From: Bacillota bacterium
GTDB taxonomy: Bacteria; Bacillota; Sulfobacillia; JAJYWN01; JAJZPE01
DNA length: 64,000 nt
Direction of reading: 5' to 3'
Assembly: GCA_021787335.1 (NCBI GenBank)
Contig: JAJYMC010000044.1
Span: 76,137 to 140,136 of the forward strand
Shown: piece after piece, positions 26,244 to 35,080 of the stretch
How the letters are laid out: each line of letters starts with the position of its first letter
Numbering within the stretch: the first letter of the stretch is position 1
Notes under the pieces: model-generated
Database searches by the model: none
Seen by the model: only the letters and a program-made list of their open reading frames with translations
Told to the model about the DNA's origin: nothing
Made by a program: the position numbers and the translations under genes

Positions 26244-27395
26244 GTGCCAGACCTGTCGGTCGAGTTCGCCGGGTTGAGACTGAGGAGCCCGCTCATCGCC
26301 GCCTCGGCCGGGATCACCGGCAACACCGAGCGGCTCAAGCGGGCCCAGGACCACGGGGTCGGGTCGGTGGTCATGAAGACCGTCTTCCAGGAACCCCTGA
26401 TGGCCAACAGTCCGACCCCGCGCTTTGCCATCATCCAGCGGAAGGCCGGGACCAACCGGTCGACCACGCTCTACTCCTACGAGCAGGGGTATGAGTACGG
26501 GATCGAGGCGTATTGCGAGGAGATCCGGAAGGCCAAGCGGTCCCTCGACATCCCCATCATCGCCAGCGTCGGTGGTCTGGACGACGAGACCTGGACGAAG
26601 TGGGGGCGGATGGTCGAAGAGGCCGGGGCCGACGCCATCGAGCTCAACCTGTCCTGCCCGCACGGGGCCATCGTCCTGCACCAGACGAACCGCATCGCCG
26701 AGGTCATCGACCACAACGTCCGGCTGATGAAGAGGACGGTGCGGATCCCGGTCATCGCCAAGATGACCCCGCAGATGTCCGACCCGTCGGTGGTGGCGAG
26801 GATCATCGAGGAAGCCGGGGCCGACGCGGCGACCATGTTCAGCCGCTTCCCGGGCCTGGATATCGACGTCGAGGCAGAGCGGCCCGTCCTTCACGGCGGC
26901 ACGGCCGGGCACGGCGGGCCGTGGGCCATCCACTACGCCCTCTATTGGATCAACCTGACCCACCCGCACCTGTCCATCCCCATCAGCGGATGCGGTGGCG
27001 TCATCAACGGTGAGGACGTGGTCAAGTACATCCTCGCCGGGGCCACCACGGTCCAGACGGCGATGGCCATCTACATGCAGGGCTACGAGGTCATCGACCG
27101 GTTGAACAAGGAGCTGGCCGCCTGGATGGACCGCCACGGCCACGTGACCCTCGCTGATTTCCGCGGCTCGCTGCATGGCCGGGTCAAGACGATGGCCGAG
27201 GTCGACCGGAGGAAGGTCGTCCGGGCCCGGATCGATCAGGAGAAATGCACCGGCTGCGGGATCTGCGAGCGGGTCTGTATCTACTTCGCCACCGGCCACG
27301 AGGGCAAGCGCTACGAGATCGGGGAGAAGTGCGATGGTTGCGGCCTGTGCCCGCAGTTGTGCCCGCAGGATTGCATCACCATGGTCACCCGGTGA
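26244..27395 (+). CDS. PreA/dihydroorotate dehydrogenase-like flavoprotein with two 4Fe-4S clusters
   Basis: This 383-residue protein joins a dihydroorotate-dehydrogenase-type FMN barrel (SVEFAGLRLRSPLIAASAGITGN, ELNLSCPHG, VIAKMTPQMSD, ISGCGGVINGEDVVKYILAGATTVQ) to a C-terminal ferredoxin domain with CTGCGICERVC and CDGCGLCPQLCPQDC. This is the layout of the PreA subunit of dihydropyrimidine dehydrogenase. In that enzyme a PreT subunit supplies electrons from NAD(P)H; no preT is in the window, so it may use ferredoxin or another flavoprotein. The GTG start has AAGGAGG upstream. It probably reduces or oxidises a ring or enoyl intermediate of the pathway; the substrate is open. Confidence 0.85.
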   Translation: MPDLSVEFAGLRLRSPLIAASAGITGNTERLKRAQDHGVGSVVMKTVFQEPLMANSPTPRFAIIQRKAGTNRSTTLYSYEQGYEYGIEAYCEEIRKAKRSLDIPIIASVGGLDDETWTKWGRMVEEAGADAIELNLSCPHGAIVLHQTNRIAEVIDHNVRLMKRTVRIPVIAKMTPQMSDPSVVARIIEEAGADAATMFSRFPGLDIDVEAERPVLHGGTAGHGGPWAIHYALYWINLTHPHLSIPISGCGGVINGEDVVKYILAGATTVQTAMAIYMQGYEVIDRLNKELAAWMDRHGHVTLADFRGSLHGRVKTMAEVDRRKVVRARIDQEKCTGCGICERVCIYFATGHEGKRYEIGEKCDGCGLCPQLCPQDCITMVTR

Positions 27396-27442
27396 CAAAA
27401 GTCCGGTACCTCATCACCTGAGCCTAAGGAGGCCCCCTGAAG

Positions 27443-28669
27443 ATGGCCAAGACTCCATGGAAGACCGACCGCTGGTTCGTCAGCCCCTTCAACTATGAAC
27501 CCGAAGTGACCCAGGGGTTCAACTTCCCGAAGAAGATTCAGTTCCATGACGTCACCCTGCGCGATGGCGAGCAGCAGGCGGGGATCGTCTTCGACACCGA
27601 CGCCAAGCTCCGCATCGCTGAGAAACTGGCCGAGGCCGGCGTCGATCGGATCGAGGCCGGCATGCCGGCCGTCTCACCGCAGGACGAGAAGGCCATCAAG
27701 GAGATCGTCAAGCGGAAGTTCGGGCCCAAGGTCTTCTCCTTCTCCCGGTGCGTCATCGACGATGTCAACCGGGCCGCCGACTGCGGGGTGGACGGAGTGG
27801 TCGTCGAGATCCCCTCGTCGGACCACCTCATCCAGAAAGCCTACCAGTGGCCCCTGGAGAAGGCCATGGACCTGTCGATAAAGGCCACCGCCCGGGCCCA
27901 TGAACTCGGGCTCTACACGGTCTTCTTCCTCATCGACGAGAGCCGGGCCAACATCGATTGGGTCCTCGACCTGGTCACCAACGTGGCCAAGCACGGCCAC
28001 ATGGACGCCCTGGCCATCGTCGACACCTTCGGCGGGCTCTCCCCGCACGCCGTCCCCTGGCTGGTCAAGAAGGTCCGGTCGCGGGTCAAGGTGCCGCTCG
28101 AGGCGCACTTCCACGACGACTTCGGGTTCGGCGGGGCCAACACCATCATGGCCCTGGCGTCAGGCTGCGAGGTCGCCCACACGACCGTCTCCAACCTGGG
28201 CGAGCGGGCCGGGAACGCGGCCTATGAGGACGTCGCCGCGGCCCTCCTGATGATGTACGGCATCGAGACCGGGATCAAGCTCGAGAAGATGACCGACCTC
28301 TCGCGGATGGTCCTGCGGATGGCCGGCGTCGGCCAGCGGCCGAACCGTGGGCTCATCGGCGACACCGTGCTCAACCTCGAGTCGGGGATCGTCTCCGGCT
28401 GGATCAGGGCCTGTGGCGACGAGGACATGCTCGAGTACGTCCCGTATCGCGCGGAGATGTTCGGCAACGCGCCGCCCACCTGCGTCCTGGGGAAGAAGAG
28501 CGGCGCCGAGTCGGTCAAGTTGTGGCTGGCCAAGATCGGCCGGCCGGCCACCGAGGAGCAGGTCATCGAGATGGTCCCGCTGATCAAACAGCGGTCCTAC
28601 GAGAAGGGCGGCCTCCTCAACGAACAGGACTTCCGGTTCATCGTCGAGCGGGTCTGCGGCCGAGCGTAG
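27443..28669 (+). CDS. LeuA/NifV-type DRE-TIM acyltransferase (isopropylmalate/homocitrate/citramalate synthase family)
   Basis: This 408-residue enzyme has the DRE-TIM metal site HDVTLRDGEQQ near residue 35 and HFHDDFGFG near 213. The motif NLGERAGNAAYED matches Claisen-condensing synthases (GxGERxGN) rather than HMG-CoA lyase. It lacks the C-terminal allosteric LeuA domain, so it should not be feedback-controlled like true isopropylmalate synthase. It would join acetyl-CoA or another acyl-CoA to a 2-oxo acid, or perform the reverse cleavage. Its place in a catabolic operon rather than a leu cluster suggests a special substrate. The ATG has AAGGAGG upstream. Confidence 0.85.
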   Translation: MAKTPWKTDRWFVSPFNYEPEVTQGFNFPKKIQFHDVTLRDGEQQAGIVFDTDAKLRIAEKLAEAGVDRIEAGMPAVSPQDEKAIKEIVKRKFGPKVFSFSRCVIDDVNRAADCGVDGVVVEIPSSDHLIQKAYQWPLEKAMDLSIKATARAHELGLYTVFFLIDESRANIDWVLDLVTNVAKHGHMDALAIVDTFGGLSPHAVPWLVKKVRSRVKVPLEAHFHDDFGFGGANTIMALASGCEVAHTTVSNLGERAGNAAYEDVAAALLMMYGIETGIKLEKMTDLSRMVLRMAGVGQRPNRGLIGDTVLNLESGIVSGWIRACGDEDMLEYVPYRAEMFGNAPPTCVLGKKSGAESVKLWLAKIGRPATEEQVIEMVPLIKQRSYEKGGLLNEQDFRFIVERVCGRA

Positions 28670-28700
28670 GCCAGACATTCCAAGGGCGGGGGCGACCAGG

Positions 28701-29162
28701 ATGGTGTCCAAGCCGAGAGTGAAGGCGGGTTCGCCGGGGCCGGTGACCGGGGGAGTCCCGTTCATCGCCCATGAGAACGAGGCCCCGCTGGTGCCGCTGG
28801 GGGCCCAGAAGATCCAGGTCGTCATGGACCCGGAGGCGGGCGGTTCGAGCCGGCTGACCATCGGCCGGTCGCACTGGCCGGCCGGCGGGTCGGGGCCGCC
28901 CCACGTCCACGAGGGCTGGGAAGAGATGTTCTACGTCCTCTCCGGCGAGGGGCAACTGCAGGCCGGCGAGGAGCGATACGCGCTCCGGCCGGGGATGGTC
29001 GTCTGCGTGCCCGAACGCGTGCCGCACTGCGTGGCCTGGGTCGGCGAGGATGGCCTGGAGATGGTCTTCCTGTTGGCCCCGGGGGTCCCGGGGCGGGTCC
29101 TGTCGCCGGCCGCCGCCGCCAGCCGGCGGGGAGACGCGGTGAGCCGGGGAGGCGCGGAGTGA
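28701..29162 (+). CDS. Cupin-domain protein
   Basis: This 153-residue single-cupin protein has the metal motif PPHVHEGWEEMFYVLSGEG (His-His-Glu) at about residues 62-80 and a second motif with VPERVPHCV. The last 25 residues are low-complexity Ala/Ser/Arg. Cupins of this size are isomerases, dioxygenases or ligand-binding proteins; the role here is unknown. It overlaps the next gene by one base (TGATG). Confidence 0.8.
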   Translation: MVSKPRVKAGSPGPVTGGVPFIAHENEAPLVPLGAQKIQVVMDPEAGGSSRLTIGRSHWPAGGSGPPHVHEGWEEMFYVLSGEGQLQAGEERYALRPGMVVCVPERVPHCVAWVGEDGLEMVFLLAPGVPGRVLSPAAAASRRGDAVSRGGAE

Positions 29163-30391
29163 TGAAGGCGACCGTGTCCGTGACGAGGACGCCCGACCCG
29201 CGCTCGCCCGAGCTGGTCAGAGCGGCCGTCGACGAGGCCCTGGGGCTGGTCGCCGGGTGGCGCGACAGGGCCGCCGCGGCCAAGCGGATCGTGGTCAAGC
29301 CCAACCTCACGTCCGACGATGTCGGCTGGGAGACGGGCATCGTCACCAGTCCGCTGGTGATCGACGCCGTCCTGGCGGCCCTCCGCCGGGCCAACCCGCG
29401 GGCTGAGCTGACCATCGCCGAGGCCACGGCCGTCGGCCTCGACACCAAGAAGGCCTTCGCCCGGCTGGGGCTGGCCGAGGTGGCCGCCCGCCATGGGGCC
29501 GGCCTGGCCGACCTGAACGACGACGAGCATGTCCCGGTGGACATCCCCGGCGGGGTCATCCTTAAGCGGGTCCGCATCGCCCGGACGGTCATGGAGGCCG
29601 ATTTCCTGGTCGATGTCCCGGTCCTGAAGACGCATGCCGGCGTGGGCATCACCGTGGCCATGAAGAACCTCAAGGGGACCATGCCGGCGCGGGAGAAGAA
29701 GCGCTTTCACAACACGGGGTTGGTCGACTGCATCGTCGACCTGAACCAGGCGGTTCGGCCGGCCCTGGTCGTGGCCGACGGCACCGTGGCCATGGAGGGC
29801 GACGGGCCGGTCGGAGGGACCCCGGTGAACTTCGGGGTCATCGTCGCCGGGACCGACACCGCCGCCGTCGACCTCATCGCCGGCCGGCTGATGGGCTTCG
29901 CGCCGGACGAGATCGACGCCCTCCGACGGGCCCTGGAACTGAAGCTCGCCGTGCCTGAGGAAGAGATCGAGGTGGTCGGGGAGCCGGTAGCCGCCGTGGC
30001 CAGGCCGTTCAAGCGGGCCGCCTTCCCGTTCAGCCACCCCGACAACGTCGGCATCGTCGACGGGAAGGCCTGCACCGGCTGTCGCGAGGGCCTGCGGATC
30101 GCCCTCGACCGGGCCAAGGCCCAGGAGGTCCTGGCCGTCCTGCCCTACGTCAAGTTCTTCATGGGCCCCGGGGCGGCCCGGCTCTCGGCCGACGACGCGG
30201 CCCACCCCGAGCGGAACATCCTCATCGGGAAGTGCCTCAAGGGCGCGGCCAACAAGGACCAGGGATGCTGGGTCCCCGGCTGCCCGCCGCAGATCTTCCT
30301 GATCACTGACGAGATTCGAGAGATGGCCGGTAAGGACCGCCTCTTCGGGCGGAAGGATGACTTCATCGTGGAGGATGACGATGACCACTAA
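29162..30391 (+). CDS. DUF362 family protein
   Basis: This 409-residue protein has the DUF362 signature: VVKPNLTSDD near residue 42, VDVPVLKTHAGVGITVAMKNLKGT near 155, and PALVVADGTVAMEGDGP near 200. The C-terminal third replaces the common ferredoxin tail with scattered Cys in ACTGCREG, GKCLKG and GCWVPGCPP, which might bind one cluster or zinc. The protein ends in an acidic VEDDDDH. The function of DUF362 proteins is not settled. The ATG at 29162 has GGGGAGGCG upstream. It overlaps the dehydrogenase gene by 11 bases. Confidence 0.85.
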   Translation: MKATVSVTRTPDPRSPELVRAAVDEALGLVAGWRDRAAAAKRIVVKPNLTSDDVGWETGIVTSPLVIDAVLAALRRANPRAELTIAEATAVGLDTKKAFARLGLAEVAARHGAGLADLNDDEHVPVDIPGGVILKRVRIARTVMEADFLVDVPVLKTHAGVGITVAMKNLKGTMPAREKKRFHNTGLVDCIVDLNQAVRPALVVADGTVAMEGDGPVGGTPVNFGVIVAGTDTAAVDLIAGRLMGFAPDEIDALRRALELKLAVPEEEIEVVGEPVAAVARPFKRAAFPFSHPDNVGIVDGKACTGCREGLRIALDRAKAQEVLAVLPYVKFFMGPGAARLSADDAAHPERNILIGKCLKGAANKDQGCWVPGCPPQIFLITDEIREMAGKDRLFGRKDDFIVEDDDDH

Positions 30392-31439
30392 AGACGGACT
30401 TGGCGCCGAATCGGACACCTTCCTGGCCGCCGAGATCACCGCGGCGGAGCGGGTCGAGCTGAAGCCGAAACCGATGCCCTCCCTGGGGGCGGGCGAGGTC
30501 CTGATCAAGGTGAGGGCCTCGGCCATCTGCGGCAGCGACCTGCATCTGTACCGGGGGAAGCACCCCGACGCCCCGCTGCCCTCGGCGGTCGGACATGAGA
30601 TCGCCGGGGACGTGGTCAAGCTGGGGCCGGACGTCAACCAGGTCCGTCTGGGCGATCGGGTGGTCGTCGAGCCGGTCATCCCTTGCGGCACCTGTCACTA
30701 CTGTCGCCTCGGCCAGTACAACCGGTGCCTCAACGTCAGCTACGGCTACCGGTCGGGCCAGAGCGGGCTGGCTGAATACTACGTGGCCTCTGAACGCTGG
30801 CTGCACCACCTGCCGGCCGAGCTCTCGTACGCGGAAGGGGCGCTCATCGAGCCCCTGGCCGTGGCCGTCCACGCCGTGCGCCGGGCCGACGTCCGGCTGG
30901 GCGACCAGGTGGCCATCTTCGGGGCCGGTCCCATCGGCCTTCTGACCCTGGCCGTCTGCAAGGCCATCGGGGCGGCTCAGGTCTACATGGTCGACATCCG
31001 GCAGGACCGCCTGGCCGTCGCCGCCGCCCTGGGCGCGACGGAGGTCGTCGACTCGCGGCTGGAGGACCCGGTCGAGTACATCCGGCAGGCCACCGGCGGG
31101 CTGGGCGTGACCCATTCCTTCGAGGCCGTGGGGGCTCAGGGGACGCTGGTCTCGGCCCTCAAGGCCCTCCGAAAAGGCGGGATGGCCACCCTCATCGGCA
31201 TCTTCGAGAACCCGCAGGTCGGTCTGGAGGCGCCGATCTTCGTCCAACGGGAGATCGGGCTCCTCGGGTCGTCCGGCTACTGCTGGGACTTCCCGACGGC
31301 CATCGGCCTGGTCCGCCGGCGGGCGGTCAACCTGGCCCCGCTCATCACCCACCGGCTGCCCTTGAGCGAGGTCGACCGGGCCTTCGCGGCCGCCGTGGAC
31401 CGGGAGAAGCTGGCGGTCAAGGTCATCCTGGAACCGTGA
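30381..31439 (+). CDS. Zinc-dependent alcohol dehydrogenase family protein
   Basis: This 352-residue medium-chain dehydrogenase resembles threonine, sorbitol and galactitol dehydrogenases. The catalytic zinc ligands are in ICGSDLHLYRG and GHEIAG; the structural zinc Cys cluster is CGTCHYCRLGQYNRC; the NAD-binding Rossmann motif is AIFGAGPIGLLTLAV. It likely oxidises a hydroxyl on a pathway intermediate with NAD(P). The ATG at 30381 has GTGGAGG six bases upstream; the ATG at 30375 is too close to that site. Confidence 0.88.
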   Translation: MTTKDGLGAESDTFLAAEITAAERVELKPKPMPSLGAGEVLIKVRASAICGSDLHLYRGKHPDAPLPSAVGHEIAGDVVKLGPDVNQVRLGDRVVVEPVIPCGTCHYCRLGQYNRCLNVSYGYRSGQSGLAEYYVASERWLHHLPAELSYAEGALIEPLAVAVHAVRRADVRLGDQVAIFGAGPIGLLTLAVCKAIGAAQVYMVDIRQDRLAVAAALGATEVVDSRLEDPVEYIRQATGGLGVTHSFEAVGAQGTLVSALKALRKGGMATLIGIFENPQVGLEAPIFVQREIGLLGSSGYCWDFPTAIGLVRRRAVNLAPLITHRLPLSEVDRAFAAAVDREKLAVKVILEP

Positions 31440-31490
31440 ACGGCCGCCCCGCCGACCTGGTCTGAGCGGTCGGGGGGGCCGGCTACATCT

Positions 31491-33191
31491 ATGGATAAGG
31501 GGCGATGCGACTTGTCAGAGGGGAAGTGGCCGACCAAGGAGCCTTTCAGCGGTGCCGGCGGGACCCATCGGCGGGCGGTCTACAAGGGCATGGGGTACAC
31601 CGACCGGGACCTCTCCCGGCCGCTCATCGCGGTCGTCAACACCTTCAGCGAGGTCTGCCCGGGTCACCACCACCTGAGGGCGGTGACCGAGCAGGTCAAG
31701 GCCGGCATCTGGCAGGCCGGCGGGACGCCCTTCGAGTTCGGGGCGATCTCCCAGTGCGCGACCCCGGTCCTTGGGCTGCGCGGCATCAACTTCGACCTGG
31801 CCGCCCGCGACGTCCTGGCCTTTGACATCGAGACCGTGGTCGAGACCCAGATGTTCGACGGGGTCGCCGCCGTCATCGCCTGCGACAAGACGGCCCCCGG
31901 GGCTTTCCTGGCCCTCGCCCGGCTGAACCTGCCGTCGGTCATCGTCCCCGGCGGGTCGATGGCCCCCGGCTACTCCGAAGGCAAGGCCGTCGTCCTCTCG
32001 GACCTCGATGAACTCGTCTTCGGGGCCCTGCCGGCCGGCAAGGTCAGCCCCGAGGAGGTCCTCAAGCTCGAGGACGCCGTCTGCCCGACCGATGGCGCCT
32101 GCCCCATCCTGGGGACCGCCAACACCATGCAGTGCCTGACGGAGGCCTGCGGCCTGGCCCTGCCGATGGCCGGGACGGCCCCGGCCTTCAGCGGCGAGCG
32201 GCTGCGGCTGGCCAAGGAGTCCGGCCGCCGCGTGGTCGAGATGGTCTCCGAGGGCCTGACAGCCCGTCAGATCCTCGGTCAGAAGACCCTGGAGAACATG
32301 GTCCACACGCTGATGGCCATGGGCGGCTCGACCAACGGCGTCCTGCATCTCCTGGCCCTGGCCGACGAGCTTGGCCTGGGCGACCGGTTCGACCTGGACA
32401 CCTTCGAGCGGGCCAGCCAGAGCACCCCGTGCCTGGTCAACGTGAAGCCCAACGGGCCGTACTTCGTTACCGACTTTCACGCTCACGGCGGTTTGCCCGC
32501 GCTGATGTGGGAGATCCGGGAGCGCCTGAACCTGGACGTGCCGACCGTTTCCGGGAAGTCGCTGGGGGCGATCCTCGAAGCCCATACGAAGATCGTGCCG
32601 CCGGGTGGCCGCAACGACGAGGTCATTCGGAAGCGGGCCAACCCGGTCTACAACACCGGCGGCATCGCCGTCCTCCGCGGAGCCCTGGCCCCCGAGGGTT
32701 CGGTGGCCCGCCGGTTGGACAACACCATCCTGCACCACGAGGGGCCGGCCCGGATCTTCGACTCGCAGGAAGAGGCGCTGGCCGCCGTGCAGAACGGAGT
32801 GGTCAAACCGGGCGAGGTCGTCGTCGTCCGCTTTGTCGGGCCGCGTGGCGCCCCGGGGATGCCGGATATCTATGCCGTCCTCGCCGCCATCGTCGGGAAG
32901 GGGCTGGAGGGGCAGATCGGCGTGGTCACCGACGGCCGCTTCTCGGGCTTCGCCCGTGGGCTGGGCGTCTGCCAGGTGACCCCCGAAGCGGCTGTCGGCG
33001 GCCCTCTGGCCAAGCTGCGTGACGGCGATGTGATCACCATCGACCTGCCCTCGCGCCGCCTGGACGTGGCCGGCGCGGAGAAGGTCCTGTCCCGTCCGGC
33101 GGCCCCCAACCCGCGCCCCGTCCCGCCCGGCATCCTCGGCCTCTTCGCCAAGGCGGCCGGCCCGGCGACGCGCGGGGCCAAGCTAATCTAA
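31491..33191 (+). CDS. IlvD/Edd-family dehydratase
   Basis: This 566-residue protein is of the dihydroxy-acid/phosphogluconate dehydratase family, which removes water from 2,3-dihydroxy acids or sugar acids using an Fe-S cluster. All three cluster Cys motifs are seen: EVCPGHHHL, IACDKTAPG and DGACPILGTANTMQCLTEACGL. Other landmarks are MAMGGSTNGVLHLLA and VTDGRFSGFARGLGVCQVTPEA. It is not in an ilv cluster, so a substrate other than the valine/isoleucine precursor is likely. The start is ambiguous: ATG 31491 has poor spacing to a G-rich site, while TTG 31512 follows AAGGGG. Confidence 0.88.
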   Translation: MDKGRCDLSEGKWPTKEPFSGAGGTHRRAVYKGMGYTDRDLSRPLIAVVNTFSEVCPGHHHLRAVTEQVKAGIWQAGGTPFEFGAISQCATPVLGLRGINFDLAARDVLAFDIETVVETQMFDGVAAVIACDKTAPGAFLALARLNLPSVIVPGGSMAPGYSEGKAVVLSDLDELVFGALPAGKVSPEEVLKLEDAVCPTDGACPILGTANTMQCLTEACGLALPMAGTAPAFSGERLRLAKESGRRVVEMVSEGLTARQILGQKTLENMVHTLMAMGGSTNGVLHLLALADELGLGDRFDLDTFERASQSTPCLVNVKPNGPYFVTDFHAHGGLPALMWEIRERLNLDVPTVSGKSLGAILEAHTKIVPPGGRNDEVIRKRANPVYNTGGIAVLRGALAPEGSVARRLDNTILHHEGPARIFDSQEEALAAVQNGVVKPGEVVVVRFVGPRGAPGMPDIYAVLAAIVGKGLEGQIGVVTDGRFSGFARGLGVCQVTPEAAVGGPLAKLRDGDVITIDLPSRRLDVAGAEKVLSRPAAPNPRPVPPGILGLFAKAAGPATRGAKLI

Positions 33192-33232
33192 TCGGCGAAT
33201 CGACCTTTACGAAGGAGGACAGAGACTCCACC

Positions 33233-33892
33233 ATGACGAAACTCATCGACCTGACGCTGGATCTCACCGAGGGAATGCCGGTGTTCCCGGTACCCTGGTA
33301 CCCGAAGCCCGACTTCAAGGCCGTCCTCACGCCGGAGGTGGACCCGGCCGGACGGACGGCGAGCCGGGCGGTGGTCTTCATGCACGCCGGGACCCATGTC
33401 GACGCGCCCAAGCATTTCTTCCACGAACGCGGGACCATTGAGCAGGTGCCCCTGGAGGTCCTGTGCGGGACGACGACGGTCATCGACATGTACGGCAAGA
33501 AGAACCTCGAGCCGATCACGGCGGCCGACCTCGAGCGGGCCTGTCCGAAACCGGTCCGGCGGGGCAACCGGGTCATCATCCGGACCGGCTACACGACGAA
33601 GTTCTGGGGCCGGGAAGACTACTTCCAGGTCTCCCCGTACCTGGCCGCCGACGCCGGCGAGTGGCTGGTCAAGCAAGGCTTCTCGCTGGTCGCCATTGAC
33701 TTCCAGACCGACAAGCCGGGCGACAACACCTTTCCCGTGCACAAGATCCTGCTGGGCAACGGGGTGATCATCGTCGAGTACCTGACTGACGTCGAGAAGA
33801 TCACCCGCCCAGAAGTGACCATGTATACGCTGCCACTCCGCTTCAGGGGCCTCGAGGCTTCGCCGGCCCGGGTGGTCGTGGTGGAAGACTAA
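33233..33892 (+). CDS. Cyclase family protein (kynurenine formamidase-like)
   Basis: This 219-residue protein has the cyclase-family metal motif HAGTHVDAPKHF at about residues 51-62 and an opening LIDLTLDLTEGMPVFP. The family includes arylformamidase, isatin hydrolase and other Mn- or Zn-dependent hydrolases of cyclic or formyl amides. In this operon it could open a ring produced by the PreA-like reductase; that is inference. The ATG has AAGGAGG upstream. Confidence 0.87.
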   Translation: MTKLIDLTLDLTEGMPVFPVPWYPKPDFKAVLTPEVDPAGRTASRAVVFMHAGTHVDAPKHFFHERGTIEQVPLEVLCGTTTVIDMYGKKNLEPITAADLERACPKPVRRGNRVIIRTGYTTKFWGREDYFQVSPYLAADAGEWLVKQGFSLVAIDFQTDKPGDNTFPVHKILLGNGVIIVEYLTDVEKITRPEVTMYTLPLRFRGLEASPARVVVVED

Positions 33893-33914
33893 CCCCGGGA
33901 GGGATTCAGGACAG

Positions 33915-35060
33915 ATGGACTTTCAGTTCACGCCGGAGCAGGAGATGCTCCGCACGGCCGCCCGCGAGTTCGCCGAGAACGAGGTGGCCCCGCGAGTAGC
34001 CGAGATGGAGAAGACCGGCCGGTTCCCGATGGAACTCATCAAACCGATGGGTGAGGCCGGCTTCTTCGGGGTGACGATCCCCGTGGAATATGGCGGGCTG
34101 GGGTTGGGCTACGTCGCCCGGCTCATCCTACTCGAAGAGATCGGCCGGGTCTCGGCCGCTCTGGCCATGGCGCTTCAGGTCTTCCACCTCGGCGTCGAGC
34201 CCATCGTCGCTTTCGGCAGCGAGGAACAGAAACGGCGGCTCTTGCCGCCCCTCGCCAGGGGCGAGCGGCTGGCCACCGTGGCCGTGACCGAGGCCGGCGG
34301 CGGTTCCGACCCGTCGTCGACGAAGACCGTGGCCCGCTTCGAGCAACGGTCGGAGGGCGACGGCTACGTCCTCGACGGTCGCAAGGTCTTCATCACCAAC
34401 GCCCACCTGGCCGACGTCCAGGTGGTCCTGACCAAGACCAAGGACGAGCCGAAGGAGTTCACCGCCTTCATCGTCGAGCGGGGGATGGCCGGTTTCAAGC
34501 CCGGCCGTGAGGAGCACAAGCTCGGCCTCCTCGGTTGCGACACCGGCGAGGTCATCTTCGAAGGCTGCTTCGTGCCGGTGGCCAACCGCCTCGGCAACGA
34601 GGGCGACGGCCTGAAGACCGCCCTCAAGGCGATCAGCGAGGCCGGTCGGTCGGGCATGGCCGGGGTCTCCCTGGGCCTGCTCCGGGCGTGCGTCGAGACG
34701 GCCGGCGCATACGCCGCCAAGCGCGAGGTCTCGGGGCGGCCGCTCAATCGCTATCAGGGCATCCAGTGGAAGCTGGCCGACCTGGTCACCGACCGCGACG
34801 CCGCAACCCTTCTTTCTTACCGGGCCTGCTGGCTGAAGGATCAGGGGAAGCGGTGTGACGTCGAGATGGCCACGGCCAAGTACTTCGCCAGCGAGGCGGC
34901 CATCCGCGCGGCCAAGCTGGCGGCCGAGGTCCTCGGCGGCTACGGTTACATGGAAGAGTTCGCGACCCAGCGATATCTGAGAGATCGGCAGTTGATGATC
35001 CCCTCGGCGGGGACGTCGGACGTCATGCGGATGGTCATCGCCCGCGCGGCCACGCCCTGA
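33915..35060 (+). CDS. Acyl-CoA dehydrogenase-family protein lacking the usual catalytic Glu
   Basis: This 381-residue flavoprotein has the acyl-CoA dehydrogenase fold: VTEAGGGSDPSST near residue 124, GRKVFITNAHLADV, and the C-terminal LGGYGYMEEFATQRYLRDRQLM. Two positions can carry the catalytic base in this family. The short-chain-type position, normally YEGTSE, reads SAGTSD here (Ala365). The isovaleryl/long-chain-type position, normally ERL, reads GRS (Gly244). Both glutamates are absent, so it may use another base or catalyse a different reaction. EtfB and EtfA genes follow directly, so it probably passes electrons to ETF. Confidence 0.88.
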   Translation: MDFQFTPEQEMLRTAAREFAENEVAPRVAEMEKTGRFPMELIKPMGEAGFFGVTIPVEYGGLGLGYVARLILLEEIGRVSAALAMALQVFHLGVEPIVAFGSEEQKRRLLPPLARGERLATVAVTEAGGGSDPSSTKTVARFEQRSEGDGYVLDGRKVFITNAHLADVQVVLTKTKDEPKEFTAFIVERGMAGFKPGREEHKLGLLGCDTGEVIFEGCFVPVANRLGNEGDGLKTALKAISEAGRSGMAGVSLGLLRACVETAGAYAAKREVSGRPLNRYQGIQWKLADLVTDRDAATLLSYRACWLKDQGKRCDVEMATAKYFASEAAIRAAKLAAEVLGGYGYMEEFATQRYLRDRQLMIPSAGTSDVMRMVIARAATP

Positions 35061-35080
35061 CCGGCTAGGAGGCCCGGCCC

